From Terriglobia bacterium (GTDB taxonomy: Bacteria; Acidobacteriota; Terriglobia; UBA7540), in the NCBI GenBank assembly GCA_030040455.1, contig JASHTR010000217.1, positions 1-9,877 on the forward strand: a DNA stretch of 9,877 nucleotides, written 5' to 3'. Numbering within the stretch: position 1 is the first letter of the stretch; each line of letters begins with the position of its first letter. Of the stretch, positions 1 to 6,226 are shown one piece after another. Under the pieces are notes generated by a model. It worked only from the letters and a program-made list of their open reading frames with translations. It ran no database searches and was not told the origin of the DNA. A program made the position numbers and the translations under genes.

Positions 1-125
1 CGCATAACCAGGGTCTTGATTTGGCTCTACAGTTGTAAGGAAATCGGAATGTCGGAACGAGGGGAAAAATATGCCCAAGCCGCACGCTGTCACGGAAGAA
101 GGCGTGAGAATAAGCGTCCTGAGCG

Positions 126-1289
126 TCATCCGATTTTGTACTTTCGAATCTCCTCGGCGCTCACTTCGCTGCTCATACCAGGTTCTTCGGGCGCCGGGAC
201 TTCGCCGTCAATCATCCTGTGCGGCCCGCTGGTTTCCATATAAATCGCATTGGGCATGGCCAGGAGCATATTAAGGTCCGTTGGGCCGCCTCCGTGGCTG
301 GCCACTTCGACCTCATAGCCACCAGCAATTGCAGCAATTTCCATCCACTCGCATACCCCGCCGGCGCGGCGATTATCCGGCTGTACAACGTCGGCGCCTC
401 GTCTGGCGATAAGGTCGGCGAAAGCATACTTGGTGTTGAGATTCTCTCCGGTAGCAATTCGCATGTCCAGAGCTTGCGCCACCAGAGAGAAGCCTTCCAT
501 GTCCTGCGGAGGCAGCGGCTCTTCCAGCCAGAAGCAACCCATTTCCTGATACACTCTCCCGCGCTGCAACGCTTCCTTGCGGTCGAAAACCTGGTTGGCA
601 TCCACCATCAATCGCCGGTCCTTCCCAATCGTGTCATGCGCCAGGCGAATGCGCTGGACGTCGTCGTTCAGTGAATATTTCCCAACCTTGATTTTTACCG
701 CCTTGTACCCCTGCTCGGCGGCAGCGACGAGCTGGCTTTTGAATCGAGATAGATCCTCATCGTTGTCGTAGTACCAGCCGCACATCGAATAGACCGGCAT
801 CCGGTCGCGGCAGCCTCCCAACATCTTGTACACCGGCAACCCTGCGTTCTTACCCAAGATATCCCAGAGGGCGATGTCGGTGGCCGCCAGAGCAAACTGC
901 GAGACACCGGTTACTCCCTGGTAGTTCAATGCCTTCCACAGGTCGGCGCGGATGCGGCGGGGAAATGCCGGGTCTTTTCCCATGATCACGGGCTTGACTT
1001 CGTATTCGAGGATCGATTGAACGATGCGCGCGCCCTCGCCCCGATTACCGAATGAAGAGTGGGCCCACCCTGTGATGCCTGCGTTGGTGCGAATCCGAAG
1101 GACGACTGCGCCCTTATCCACGTTCAACGTCTGAAGCGCATCATAAAACGGCTCTCCGGGAGGCGGCTTGAGCAGGTCCGTTTCAACTCCGGTGATTCTC
1201 AGTTCCTTTTGCTGCTCAGCCGCAACCGGCAACTCCGCCCCCAGAGCAGGCAGTGCGATTGCCGAGCGAAGAAGGTTTCTTCTGTTCAT
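126..1289 (-). CDS. Tat-exported mandelate racemase/muconate lactonizing enzyme family protein (enolase superfamily)
   Basis: A 387-residue protein. Enolase-superfamily enzymes abstract a proton alpha to a carboxylate with Mg2+, giving racemases, cycloisomerases or sugar-acid dehydratases. Visible residues: KxK at K199/K201, metal ligands D230, E256 and E282, the Asp-His dyad D305/H332, and E352. The spacings (29, 26, 26, 23, 27, 20) equal those of mandelate racemase K166, D195, E221, E247, D270, H297 and E317, so the fold and full active site are well supported. The substrate cannot be read from sequence; an acid-sugar dehydratase is as likely as a racemase. The N-terminus (MNRRNLLRS followed by a hydrophobic stretch to about residue 24) looks like a twin-arginine signal, implying periplasmic export after folding. 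I chose the ATG at 1289 rather than one at 1325 because AGGAGG lies 4 nt upstream and the Tat motif then begins the protein. It is separated by about 370 bp from the operon upstream, so it is probably transcribed on its own. Confidence 0.93.
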   Translation of the reverse strand: MNRRNLLRSAIALPALGAELPVAAEQQKELRITGVETDLLKPPPGEPFYDALQTLNVDKGAVVLRIRTNAGITGWAHSSFGNRGEGARIVQSILEYEVKPVIMGKDPAFPRRIRADLWKALNYQGVTGVSQFALAATDIALWDILGKNAGLPVYKMLGGCRDRMPVYSMCGWYYDNDEDLSRFKSQLVAAAEQGYKAVKIKVGKYSLNDDVQRIRLAHDTIGKDRRLMVDANQVFDRKEALQRGRVYQEMGCFWLEEPLPPQDMEGFSLVAQALDMRIATGENLNTKYAFADLIARRGADVVQPDNRRAGGVCEWMEIAAIAGGYEVEVASHGGGPTDLNMLLAMPNAIYMETSGPHRMIDGEVPAPEEPGMSSEVSAEEIRKYKIG

Positions 1290-1293
1290 TTTG

Positions 1294-1299
1294 CCTCCT
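1294..1299 (-). promoter_or_regulatory. Shine-Dalgarno sequence deciding the start of the enolase-superfamily gene
   Basis: AGGAGG on the minus strand sits 4 nt before the ATG at 1289. This favours that start over the in-frame ATG at 1325, which would place 12 extra residues before the twin-arginine motif. Confidence 0.7.
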
Positions 1300-1454
1300 G
1301 ATCTGCATGCTGACGTCACCGTCACCGCGGCGAGCGCTTTCCGGCTTGCGCATTAGCTTGGTCCGCGACCGCCGCTGGATTACGGCGCGTGGCTTCTATT
1401 GTCCCATGCGCTCTTCACCGTTGGTGTCGTTCGAAGAAAGAAATGCCGGCCGGC

Positions 1455-1619
1455 ATGGGCCGGATCACTTTTTTGATTTTGTTGACGACGGCTGTGATAT
1501 CTTGCAGGGGCAGTGCCGGCGAGGATAGTAACAACCCGAACCCGGAGACCTCCGCGGCTTCGTACGCGTTGAAGCAAGTAGCGCAGACCTCCGCTTTGGG
1601 GCCTGCGGTTTCTGTCTGA
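1455..1619 (+). CDS. Possible very small lipoprotein (doubtful)
   Basis: A 54-codon frame whose start resembles a lipoprotein signal: MGR, a hydrophobic run ITFLILLTTA, then V-I-S-C, which fits the lipobox pattern with Cys17 as the modified residue. The remaining 37 residues are polar and rich in Ser, Asn, Pro and Ala, as in short lipoprotein tails. Against it: no Shine-Dalgarno sequence precedes either candidate ATG (1443 or 1455), it is the only plus-strand candidate in the window, and frames of this length occur by chance. An opposing frame on the minus strand covers the same bases. Treat it as a lead only. Confidence 0.15.
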   Translation: MGRITFLILLTTAVISCRGSAGEDSNNPNPETSAASYALKQVAQTSALGPAVSV

Positions 1620-1660
1620 AAAGCCACGGACCTGAAGAACGCAGGTTCGCGCTACAGGCC

Positions 1661-2182
1661 CTACCGCTTCGGTTCCCACTTCTTAAAAAACGCCACAAAG
1701 CTTTTTGCGCTCATGGATCCCGCATCGCTGAATTGTCCCTGCGTCATGGCATAGAGCAATTTGCCATGCGAATCCAGGATCGCGAGCGCCGGAATGCCGT
1801 GGCGCAGTGACACGCCATATTCCCGGACCACGTCCAGGTTCCTGTCATATTGACCCACGCTGATCGGAACCACCACGAAGTTCTTGCGCACGATCGACCC
1901 GAGCTCGCCTCGTTGCATCTGGTCATGGAGGGCATGACAATCCGGACACCAATTGGCGCCAAAATCAAGGACGACGTTCTTGTGGCTTTTTGAGGCCTCG
2001 GCGATGGCGGAAGCGATCAGGCGATGCGCGTCGGCCTGGTCATCAAAGATTTGATCGCTGGCGGCCCGGGCGACGCCGGCGAACAGGCAGACCGACAACG
2101 TCAACGCAAATGTTCGGTTCGCCCTCACCTTGCTCTCGTGGTGTAACGAAAGAAGATTGACAAACTCAAAGATGCCACGCAT
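1661..2182 (-). CDS. Secreted thioredoxin-fold protein with CPDC active site
   Basis: A thioredoxin-like domain follows a Sec signal peptide. With the ATG at 2182 the protein has 173 residues. A hydrophobic segment (about residues 24-37) ends in ARA-AS, a good signal peptidase I site near residue 40. The redox centre is WCPDC (C79, C82) after VLDFGANW, and the cis-proline is in GIPALAILD (P131), so this should be an active thiol-disulfide protein in the periplasm or envelope. The start is uncertain. The ATG at 2182 lies 15 nt after the DUF4340 stop but has no Shine-Dalgarno sequence and adds an acidic, atypical leader. A GTG at 2128 would give 155 residues with a compact VRANR-type signal peptide. 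The close spacing suggests it is the last gene of the transporter operon; whether it acts on the transporter proteins is inference. Confidence 0.88.
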   Translation of the reverse strand: MRGIFEFVNLLSLHHESKVRANRTFALTLSVCLFAGVARAASDQIFDDQADAHRLIASAIAEASKSHKNVVLDFGANWCPDCHALHDQMQRGELGSIVRKNFVVVPISVGQYDRNLDVVREYGVSLRHGIPALAILDSHGKLLYAMTQGQFSDAGSMSAKSFVAFFKKWEPKR

Positions 2183-2197
2183 TCAGTTACGCACCGC

Positions 2198-3550
2198 TCA
2201 TTTCAGCTTATTGAAGGCATCATCGACGGCTTTGAGACTCGATGCTGCGACCTCGCTGGGCAGCGGGTCAGCGCCTCGACGCGCGTAAGTCTTGTTATCC
2301 TCCTGGGCCACTTCCACCGTCTCGGTCTGATCTTTCGCCCCAAACGTGACTTTAAATGTGTAGGCCGGGCTGTTAAAGCCGAACTTGCTCATATCGTCGG
2401 GCTTCGCTGGCGGGAACGAAGAGGCTTCGAGGCCGCGCAGCGCGGAGAGAAACGCGCTCACATTATCCGAGGATGCGGGCTTTGCAGCCGGCGCCGTCTC
2501 TTTCCATTGGTTCTTCGTCTGCTCGAACGCCCAATCACCTTTGGGAGTTTTTACGTCGAGACGCTTCACGTCAAACATATCCCAGGAAAACAAATTCTTA
2601 TCCCGAAAGTCGCTGGCGGTTTTCTGAAACTGGCTGACGGAGTCCTGGTCCAGAGTAAAAATCGGGCTGAGCGCGGAGTTCATAGCGTAGTAGCCCTGGC
2701 TTGCCTTTTTCCCCACCACTAACTCCTGGCTTCCCTCCGGCGTCGTCAATTTGATGGTGACCGGCGGCGCGCCAAAGCCATACTTTGGATCATCTTTCTT
2801 CTCCTCCGAGACGATGCTCTGCATCGTCATTGACTGGAGGCTATCCACCAATCCTTCTACGCTGAAGTGGTCCGCGCGGACGTCCGGGGGCAAGGAAACT
2901 TCCCAGACGCCCTCCGGATTTTTCACCAGCGTATAGCTTTGTTTGCCGGACCTCACATCAATGCGATTGATCTGGCTGGTATCGAGCGTGACCGCTCGGG
3001 TATCCCGAAGGTCAAACAGGGCCTTTTCAAGAGCCGTTTTGGTGTCCGTGGAGAGCGTAAAGACGCGCGGGTCGCCCGAAACCTGCGCGTAAATCCCGGT
3101 ACCGGTCGGCGTGTCATCCCCCAGTAACAAGGTGAATTGCCGGGGCGTCGAGCTGGCGGAGACTTGGATTGTTTCGTCGGGCGGGTCAAGCCCGAAATTC
3201 TTCAGATCAGCCGGATGCGGCGCAATCACCTCGGCCACGGTCGCCCCGGTGAGGCTCTCGAGAAAAGAAAATACCTTGCCCTGGTCGGCATCGATGGCAC
3301 GGGGGCTGACGATGGCCCAGGTCTTCCCCTTTGGGCCCTTTCGGTCGAGCGTAAAGCTCTTGCCATCGCGTGAGGTTACGGTCAGCGTCTGAACGTGGTC
3401 CGGGCTGAGGGTGAGGATTTTCTGCGCGGCGGTCGATGGCGTTTCTTTCTCCTCGACGCGGTTCTTGTGCTTGTTCCATCCGTTGAAGGAGAACCACAAG
3501 ATGACCAGAATGGCGATCGCGATCAGCGTATTGAGGTATCTTCGGCTCAC
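2198..3550 (-). CDS. DUF4340 domain-containing protein, GldG-operon partner
   Basis: A 450-residue protein with one N-terminal membrane segment (about residues 6-24, LNTLIAIAILVILWFSFNGW) and a large domain presumably outside the cytoplasm. The domain is made of three divergent repeats. Their hallmark strands are LKNFGLDPPDETIQV (117-131), YGFGAPPVTIKL (257-268) and MSKFGFNSPAYTFKV (387-401), each followed in the first two units by a Y...VFTL/IFTL strand. Before each is a segment ending in an aromatic-rich core (KTWAIVSP, GVWEVSLP, NQWKETAP). This is typical of DUF4340 proteins, which are known mainly as neighbours of GldG-like genes; their biochemical role is unknown. The start is the GTG at 3550: it overlaps the preceding stop as GTGA, and GGAG lies 6 nt upstream. 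A longer in-frame extension to 3712 would overlap the GldG-like gene by about 165 bp and is not credible. Confidence 0.9.
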   Translation of the reverse strand: MSRRYLNTLIAIAILVILWFSFNGWNKHKNRVEEKETPSTAAQKILTLSPDHVQTLTVTSRDGKSFTLDRKGPKGKTWAIVSPRAIDADQGKVFSFLESLTGATVAEVIAPHPADLKNFGLDPPDETIQVSASSTPRQFTLLLGDDTPTGTGIYAQVSGDPRVFTLSTDTKTALEKALFDLRDTRAVTLDTSQINRIDVRSGKQSYTLVKNPEGVWEVSLPPDVRADHFSVEGLVDSLQSMTMQSIVSEEKKDDPKYGFGAPPVTIKLTTPEGSQELVVGKKASQGYYAMNSALSPIFTLDQDSVSQFQKTASDFRDKNLFSWDMFDVKRLDVKTPKGDWAFEQTKNQWKETAPAAKPASSDNVSAFLSALRGLEASSFPPAKPDDMSKFGFNSPAYTFKVTFGAKDQTETVEVAQEDNKTYARRGADPLPSEVAASSLKAVDDAFNKLK

Positions 3551-4923
3551 CTGCGACTCCACCACACGACAATGCCAATCACAATAATGCACACCGGAAT
3601 GGCCAGGATTCGCATCAGCAGCCCACCCATCTGACTGGCCGTCAGGTTCAGGTGCTGAAATCCGGAGGTCTTGGGACGGATGGAAATGAGTCCTTCGTTG
3701 GAGCTCAGCCACTCCGCCATATTCATCACCAGGTCCCGATTCCCTTGGAATCCCAGATAGGCGTTTGCGGCGAGCAAAGAAGTCCCGGCAGCGACCAGCC
3801 GTCCCTCCTTGCCGGCCCCGTTACCGGTCAGCGTCACCGCCACGGCGACCGTGAGAGGCCCCTTGACGTCTTTTCCGGGGCGGTAAGAGACTTCTTTCAT
3901 GCTGGAATTAAAGTTCGTCACGCCGAAGCTTGCATCCGAAGTCTTGCAAAGTTGATCCACCGTCACTCCGGTTTTTTCATCATTGGCAACCGTGAAGGAG
4001 CGCGAAAGCGGAAACAGGGTTGCCGTGCGCTGCAGCGGCTGAACAATGGGATTATCGCCGTAGCTTAAGATGAGCGGCATGCTGGGGCCGGTGCCAAATA
4101 TCTGTCCGACGGGATTCTCATCAATCACCAGGTCGTTGCGCAGCGTGACGTTGTAATCCGAAAGCAGCCCGCTCAGGTTGGGCAAGGCAACTCCGGGGTC
4201 CAGGAACATCAGCACGCGCCCGCCGCTCTGCAGATATTTTTGAATCGCGCTGATCTCCGGAGGAAGATAGTCGTTCTTAGGGCCAGCGATGACGAGGGTG
4301 GAGCAATCGGCGGGGACCTGCATCTTCTGCATTAGGACAAGGGTTTGGACTTCGCTGTCTTCGTTCTGGAGAGCCTGCTTGAGTTTTGAATAACCATCGC
4401 GGTCAACGCTTGCGAGATCGCGCTCGCCGTGTCCCTGAACGAAATAAATCATCTTCTCGCCTTTTATAAGGCGAATGAGCGCGTTGGTGATGCCCTCCTC
4501 CGTGGCGTCGGTAGCTTGCAAGTGACGGCTGCCGGCAGCCACGTAAATGGAGCCGTAATTCTCGACGCCGAAGGCGTGGGCAAGGCCGGGATCGCGGTTG
4601 GGATCCACGTACCTGACGTGGATGAACTTCGAGCCGGAGGAATAGAGATCCATCACATCGCGACGCTGCTGGAAGCCGCTCTGACGGTCAAAAACGTAAA
4701 TGGTCACCGGCTGATCGAGCCCCTTTAGAATCTTGTGTGTCTGGGGCGAGAGGCTGAAGATTTTATTGGGGGTAAGGTCCAGATGATGGTCGTTGCGGTT
4801 CACAAACCAGTTGCACAGCACGATGATGGCAATCACCACCACAATATAAATTCCGAGGTTCACCCCGCGCACAACCCGTTTGCCCGCGCTCGCGGGTCCC
4901 TGCGGACGTTCGTGTTCTGCCAT
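3547..4923 (-). CDS. GldG-like ABC transporter auxiliary protein
   Basis: A 458-residue protein with an N-terminal membrane helix (about residues 21-41), a long soluble domain and a C-terminal helix (about 437-455) ending in WWSRR. It is therefore anchored at both ends, with the middle outside the cytoplasm. Features of the GldG/ABC-auxiliary family: HLDLTPNKIFSLSPQTHKILKGLDQPVTIYVF (47-78), a YVDPNRDPGLA motif (105-115), FVQGHGERDL (161-170), and a Rossmann-like VIAGPKNDYLPPEISAIQKYLQSGGRVLMFLDPG (211-244). In Bacteroidota, GldG with GldA and GldF forms an ABC system needed for gliding; in other phyla the substrate is unknown. The gene starts 2 nt after the permease stop. I chose the ATG at 4923 over the GTG at 4929 because AGGGGAGG is 8 nt from the ATG but only 2 nt from the GTG. 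The DUF4340 start overlaps its stop. Confidence 0.92.
   Translation of the reverse strand: MAEHERPQGPASAGKRVVRGVNLGIYIVVVIAIIVLCNWFVNRNDHHLDLTPNKIFSLSPQTHKILKGLDQPVTIYVFDRQSGFQQRRDVMDLYSSGSKFIHVRYVDPNRDPGLAHAFGVENYGSIYVAAGSRHLQATDATEEGITNALIRLIKGEKMIYFVQGHGERDLASVDRDGYSKLKQALQNEDSEVQTLVLMQKMQVPADCSTLVIAGPKNDYLPPEISAIQKYLQSGGRVLMFLDPGVALPNLSGLLSDYNVTLRNDLVIDENPVGQIFGTGPSMPLILSYGDNPIVQPLQRTATLFPLSRSFTVANDEKTGVTVDQLCKTSDASFGVTNFNSSMKEVSYRPGKDVKGPLTVAVAVTLTGNGAGKEGRLVAAGTSLLAANAYLGFQGNRDLVMNMAEWLSSNEGLISIRPKTSGFQHLNLTASQMGGLLMRILAIPVCIIVIGIVVWWSRR
3557..3560 (-). promoter_or_regulatory. Ribosome binding site for the DUF4340 gene, inside the end of the gldG-like gene
   Basis: GGAG on the minus strand lies 6 nt before the GTG at 3550. 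The GTG shares bases with the TGA of the upstream gene (GTGA, 3547-3550), the usual arrangement for translational coupling. It decides the start of the DUF4340 protein. Confidence 0.65.
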
Positions 4924-4925
4924 AA

Positions 4926-5702
4926 TCACGGCCTCCCCTTCAAGGCTTCGAGCGAGCGGGCGGTAAGGAACAGCCCGATCACAATCACCGAGACGTAATA
5001 GACCACGTCGCTCAAATCAATCACTCCTTTGGCGAAGTTATCGAAGTGCGTGGTGAGGGACAAATATGAGAATACCTTTCCTGCATTGCTGCTGGAATAA
5101 GCGTCTACCCAGTTCGACACGTAGAGGAGCAAAAAGACCGCAAAAGCAACCGCGCCGGCAATAATCTGGTTCTTGGTGAAGCTCGAGATCCACATGCCCA
5201 GCGCCAGCAGGCCCGCGCCAAACAGAAGCAGCCCTAAGGCGTTGGCGAGGAGCGGCAAAGCGTTTGGGTTGCCGTAAATGAAGAGGAACGCGATGTAAAT
5301 GAAGGTGAGAATCATCAACACGATATAAAGCCCCAGCGCACCCAGGAACTTGCCCATGATGATCTGAAAATCCGTTAGCGGAGAAGTGAGGAGCAACTCG
5401 ATCGTCCCGGAGCGCTTCTCCTCCGCGAAGAGCCGCATCGTGATCAGGGGAACCAGAATGAGAAGCACGACGGTGAGGATGCCTTCAAACAGCGGCCGGA
5501 TGATCCATTCATTGACGTTCGGCGAAGGGCCTCCCATCCCCCCCATTTCCATCATCCGAAAAACCTGAACGATATACGTGGCGACGAAGCTGTAAAAGAA
5601 AAATCCGCAAAGGCCGGAATAAATAGCAAGCACCAGGTACGCGATCGGGGAATGGAAATAGGCGCGGAGCTCTTTACCCGCCACCGCCAGTATGTTTCGC
5701 AT
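4926..5702 (-). CDS. ABC-2 type permease, GldF-like
   Basis: A 258-residue integral membrane protein with about six hydrophobic helices (roughly 20-42, 72-90, 118-144, 148-172, 177-196 and 232-250). The cytoplasmic motif MRLFAEEKRSGTIELLLTSPLTDFQIIMGKFLGA (89-122) is characteristic of ABC-2 permeases of the GldF/NosY/NatB type, as is the KEL motif near the N-terminus (10-12). It should pair with the ATPase encoded at 7164-6217 and with the GldG-like protein downstream. The start ATG at 5702 has GAGGAG upstream with a 5-nt spacer after GGAG. In most operons of this kind permease and ATPase genes are adjacent; here a 0.5-kb segment with an S23-family gene separates them, and a repeat array ends just before the ribosome site. 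Confidence 0.93.
   Translation of the reverse strand: MRNILAVAGKELRAYFHSPIAYLVLAIYSGLCGFFFYSFVATYIVQVFRMMEMGGMGGPSPNVNEWIIRPLFEGILTVVLLILVPLITMRLFAEEKRSGTIELLLTSPLTDFQIIMGKFLGALGLYIVLMILTFIYIAFLFIYGNPNALPLLANALGLLLFGAGLLALGMWISSFTKNQIIAGAVAFAVFLLLYVSNWVDAYSSSNAGKVFSYLSLTTHFDNFAKGVIDLSDVVYYVSVIVIGLFLTARSLEALKGRP
4932..4939 (-). promoter_or_regulatory. Shine-Dalgarno sequence deciding the gldG-like start
   Basis: AGGGGAGG on the minus strand, within the last codons of the permease gene. Its GGAGG core is 8 nt from the ATG at 4923 and 2 nt from the alternative GTG at 4929, so translation should begin at the ATG. Confidence 0.65.
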
Positions 5703-5715
5703 TTTAACTCCTCTT

Positions 5716-5748
5716 CAAATCAGAAAGCAGAAGTCAGAAATCAAAAAA
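5716..5748. repeat. 7-bp tandem repeat array (left flank of the S23 cassette)
   Basis: Successive heptamers on the plus strand: CAGAAAG (5721-5727), CAGAAGT (5728-5734), CAGAAAT (5735-5741), CAAAAAA (5742-5748), with a partial unit CAAAT before them. Bases 5717-5733 (AAATCAGAAAGCAGAAG) are the exact reverse complement of 6200-6216. The array ends immediately before the permease Shine-Dalgarno sequence. Confidence 0.8.
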
Positions 5749-5758
5749 CGCAGTCTCT

Positions 5759-6145
5759 TCATAACGGGTTTCTGCTCTGGCCATTGCTAGCGATCTGAGG
5801 TGATAATTTCGCTTTCTTGATGAGAGTGACCAAAATCGCAGCGATCTCTGACACCTCAGTCCTCAGAGAAAGCAGCCGCGAAGCAGGAACAATCCCCGCA
5901 CCTTCCAGAAGTTCGATCCAGTAAAGGGTTTCTTCGATTTCCATTAATCCGACGTTGAGCTTGGCCGCATACTCGGACTTTGAACGCGCTCTGAGCCCTT
6001 CCCTGTAATTCGCTCCCACTGCCGTTCCACAGCGCAACAGTTGTTTCCCGATTGTCTGCGATTCGGCTTTCTTTGGCAGAGCACCATACAACCGGATAAT
6101 CCGCAACGCGAGATCCCTGGTCCGGTTCCTCATGTCGGGCGCCAT
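5759..6145 (-). CDS. Four-helix-bundle protein of the S23 (23S rRNA intervening sequence) family
   Basis: A 128-residue protein predicted to be a small all-alpha bundle. Family hallmarks: LALRIIRLYGALPKK (12-26), IGKQLLRCGTAVGANYREGLRARSKSEYAAKLNVGLMEIEETLYWIELL (32-80) and a last helix SLRTEVSEIAAILVTLIKKAK (93-113). The 'four helix bundle protein' family was first seen in intervening sequences of bacterial 23S rRNA genes; related folds include the Avd protein of diversity-generating retroelements. The precise function is unknown; nucleic acid binding is often proposed. The start ATG at 6145 has only a weak purine-rich site; an ATG at 6133 (MRNRTRDL) is an alternative. The gene interrupts an otherwise tightly packed ABC operon in the same direction and is bounded by inverted heptamer arrays, suggesting it arrived as a unit. 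The 14-residue tail after the last helix is unrelated to the fold. Confidence 0.9.
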   Translation of the reverse strand: MAPDMRNRTRDLALRIIRLYGALPKKAESQTIGKQLLRCGTAVGANYREGLRARSKSEYAAKLNVGLMEIEETLYWIELLEGAGIVPASRLLSLRTEVSEIAAILVTLIKKAKLSPQIASNGQSRNPL

Positions 6146-6191
6146 TTATATCTTTTCAGCCGTTAGATTTCGTGCCGCTTCGGACACCACT

Positions 6192-6226
6192 GTTTTTACC
6201 TTCTGCTTTCTGATTTCTAGTTTTTG
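6192..6226. repeat. 7-bp tandem repeat array (right flank of the S23 cassette, inverted)
   Basis: Read on the minus strand: CAAAAAC (6226-6220), TAGAAAT (6219-6213), CAGAAAG (6212-6206), CAGAAGG (6205-6199), TAAAAAC (6198-6192). It is the inverted counterpart of the left array, sharing 17 bp exactly (6200-6216 with 5717-5733). The second heptamer contains the TAG stop codon of the ABC ATPase gene (6219-6217), and the first encodes most of its final residues (QIKN). Confidence 0.8.

Larger units (their letters stand above)
1290..1660. other. Intergenic region, no convincing gene
   Basis: About 370 bp between the thioredoxin-like gene and the enolase-superfamily gene. Several short overlapping reading frames exist on both strands, but none has a good ribosome site or recognisable homology. 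The only one with a protein-like property is a plus-strand frame at 1455-1619, listed separately. The stretch also holds an 8-bp palindrome, TGACGTCA (1311-1318), directly upstream of the enolase gene's ribosome site. Near the thioredoxin gene end there are nested inverted repeats: GGGCCTG 1599-1605 with CAGGCCC 1655-1661, enclosing ACCTG 1630-1634 with CAGGT 1642-1646. No U-tract follows, so this is not a clear Rho-independent terminator. The promoter of the enolase gene should lie here, but I see no strong match. Confidence 0.5.
5716..6226 (-). mobile_element. Putative S23-containing inserted cassette with inverted-repeat ends
   Basis: A segment of about 510 bp bounded by inverted heptamer arrays and holding one S23-family gene. 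It lies between the ATPase and permease genes of a single transporter. No transposase is present, so any mobility would have to be provided in trans or by an RNA or repair route. In the transcript the two 17-nt arms could pair and enclose the S23 reading frame, as the complementary ends of 23S rRNA intervening sequences do. That it is mobile is inference from position and symmetry; no target-site duplication outside the arrays could be identified. Confidence 0.4.

Noticed and set aside
1..125. Short plus-strand frames at the left edge
   Set aside because: They run into the antisense of the enolase gene and have no ribosome site or protein-like features.
1415..1627. 70-codon minus-strand frame in the intergenic region
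   Set aside because: Its GTG start lacks a ribosome site, no known family is recognisable, and it overlaps other equally open frames.
3551..3712. 54-residue N-terminal extension of the DUF4340 protein
   Set aside because: It would overlap the gldG-like gene by over 160 bp, its sequence is not protein-like, and the GTG at 3550 has a good ribosome site directly before a membrane helix.
5759..6145. Diversity-generating retroelement, on the basis of an Avd-like four-helix-bundle protein
   Set aside because: No reverse transcriptase, template repeat or variable repeat is present, and the sequence fits the S23 family better than Avd.
5716..6226. CRISPR array or classical insertion sequence
   Set aside because: The units are 7 bp without spacers, and there is no transposase.
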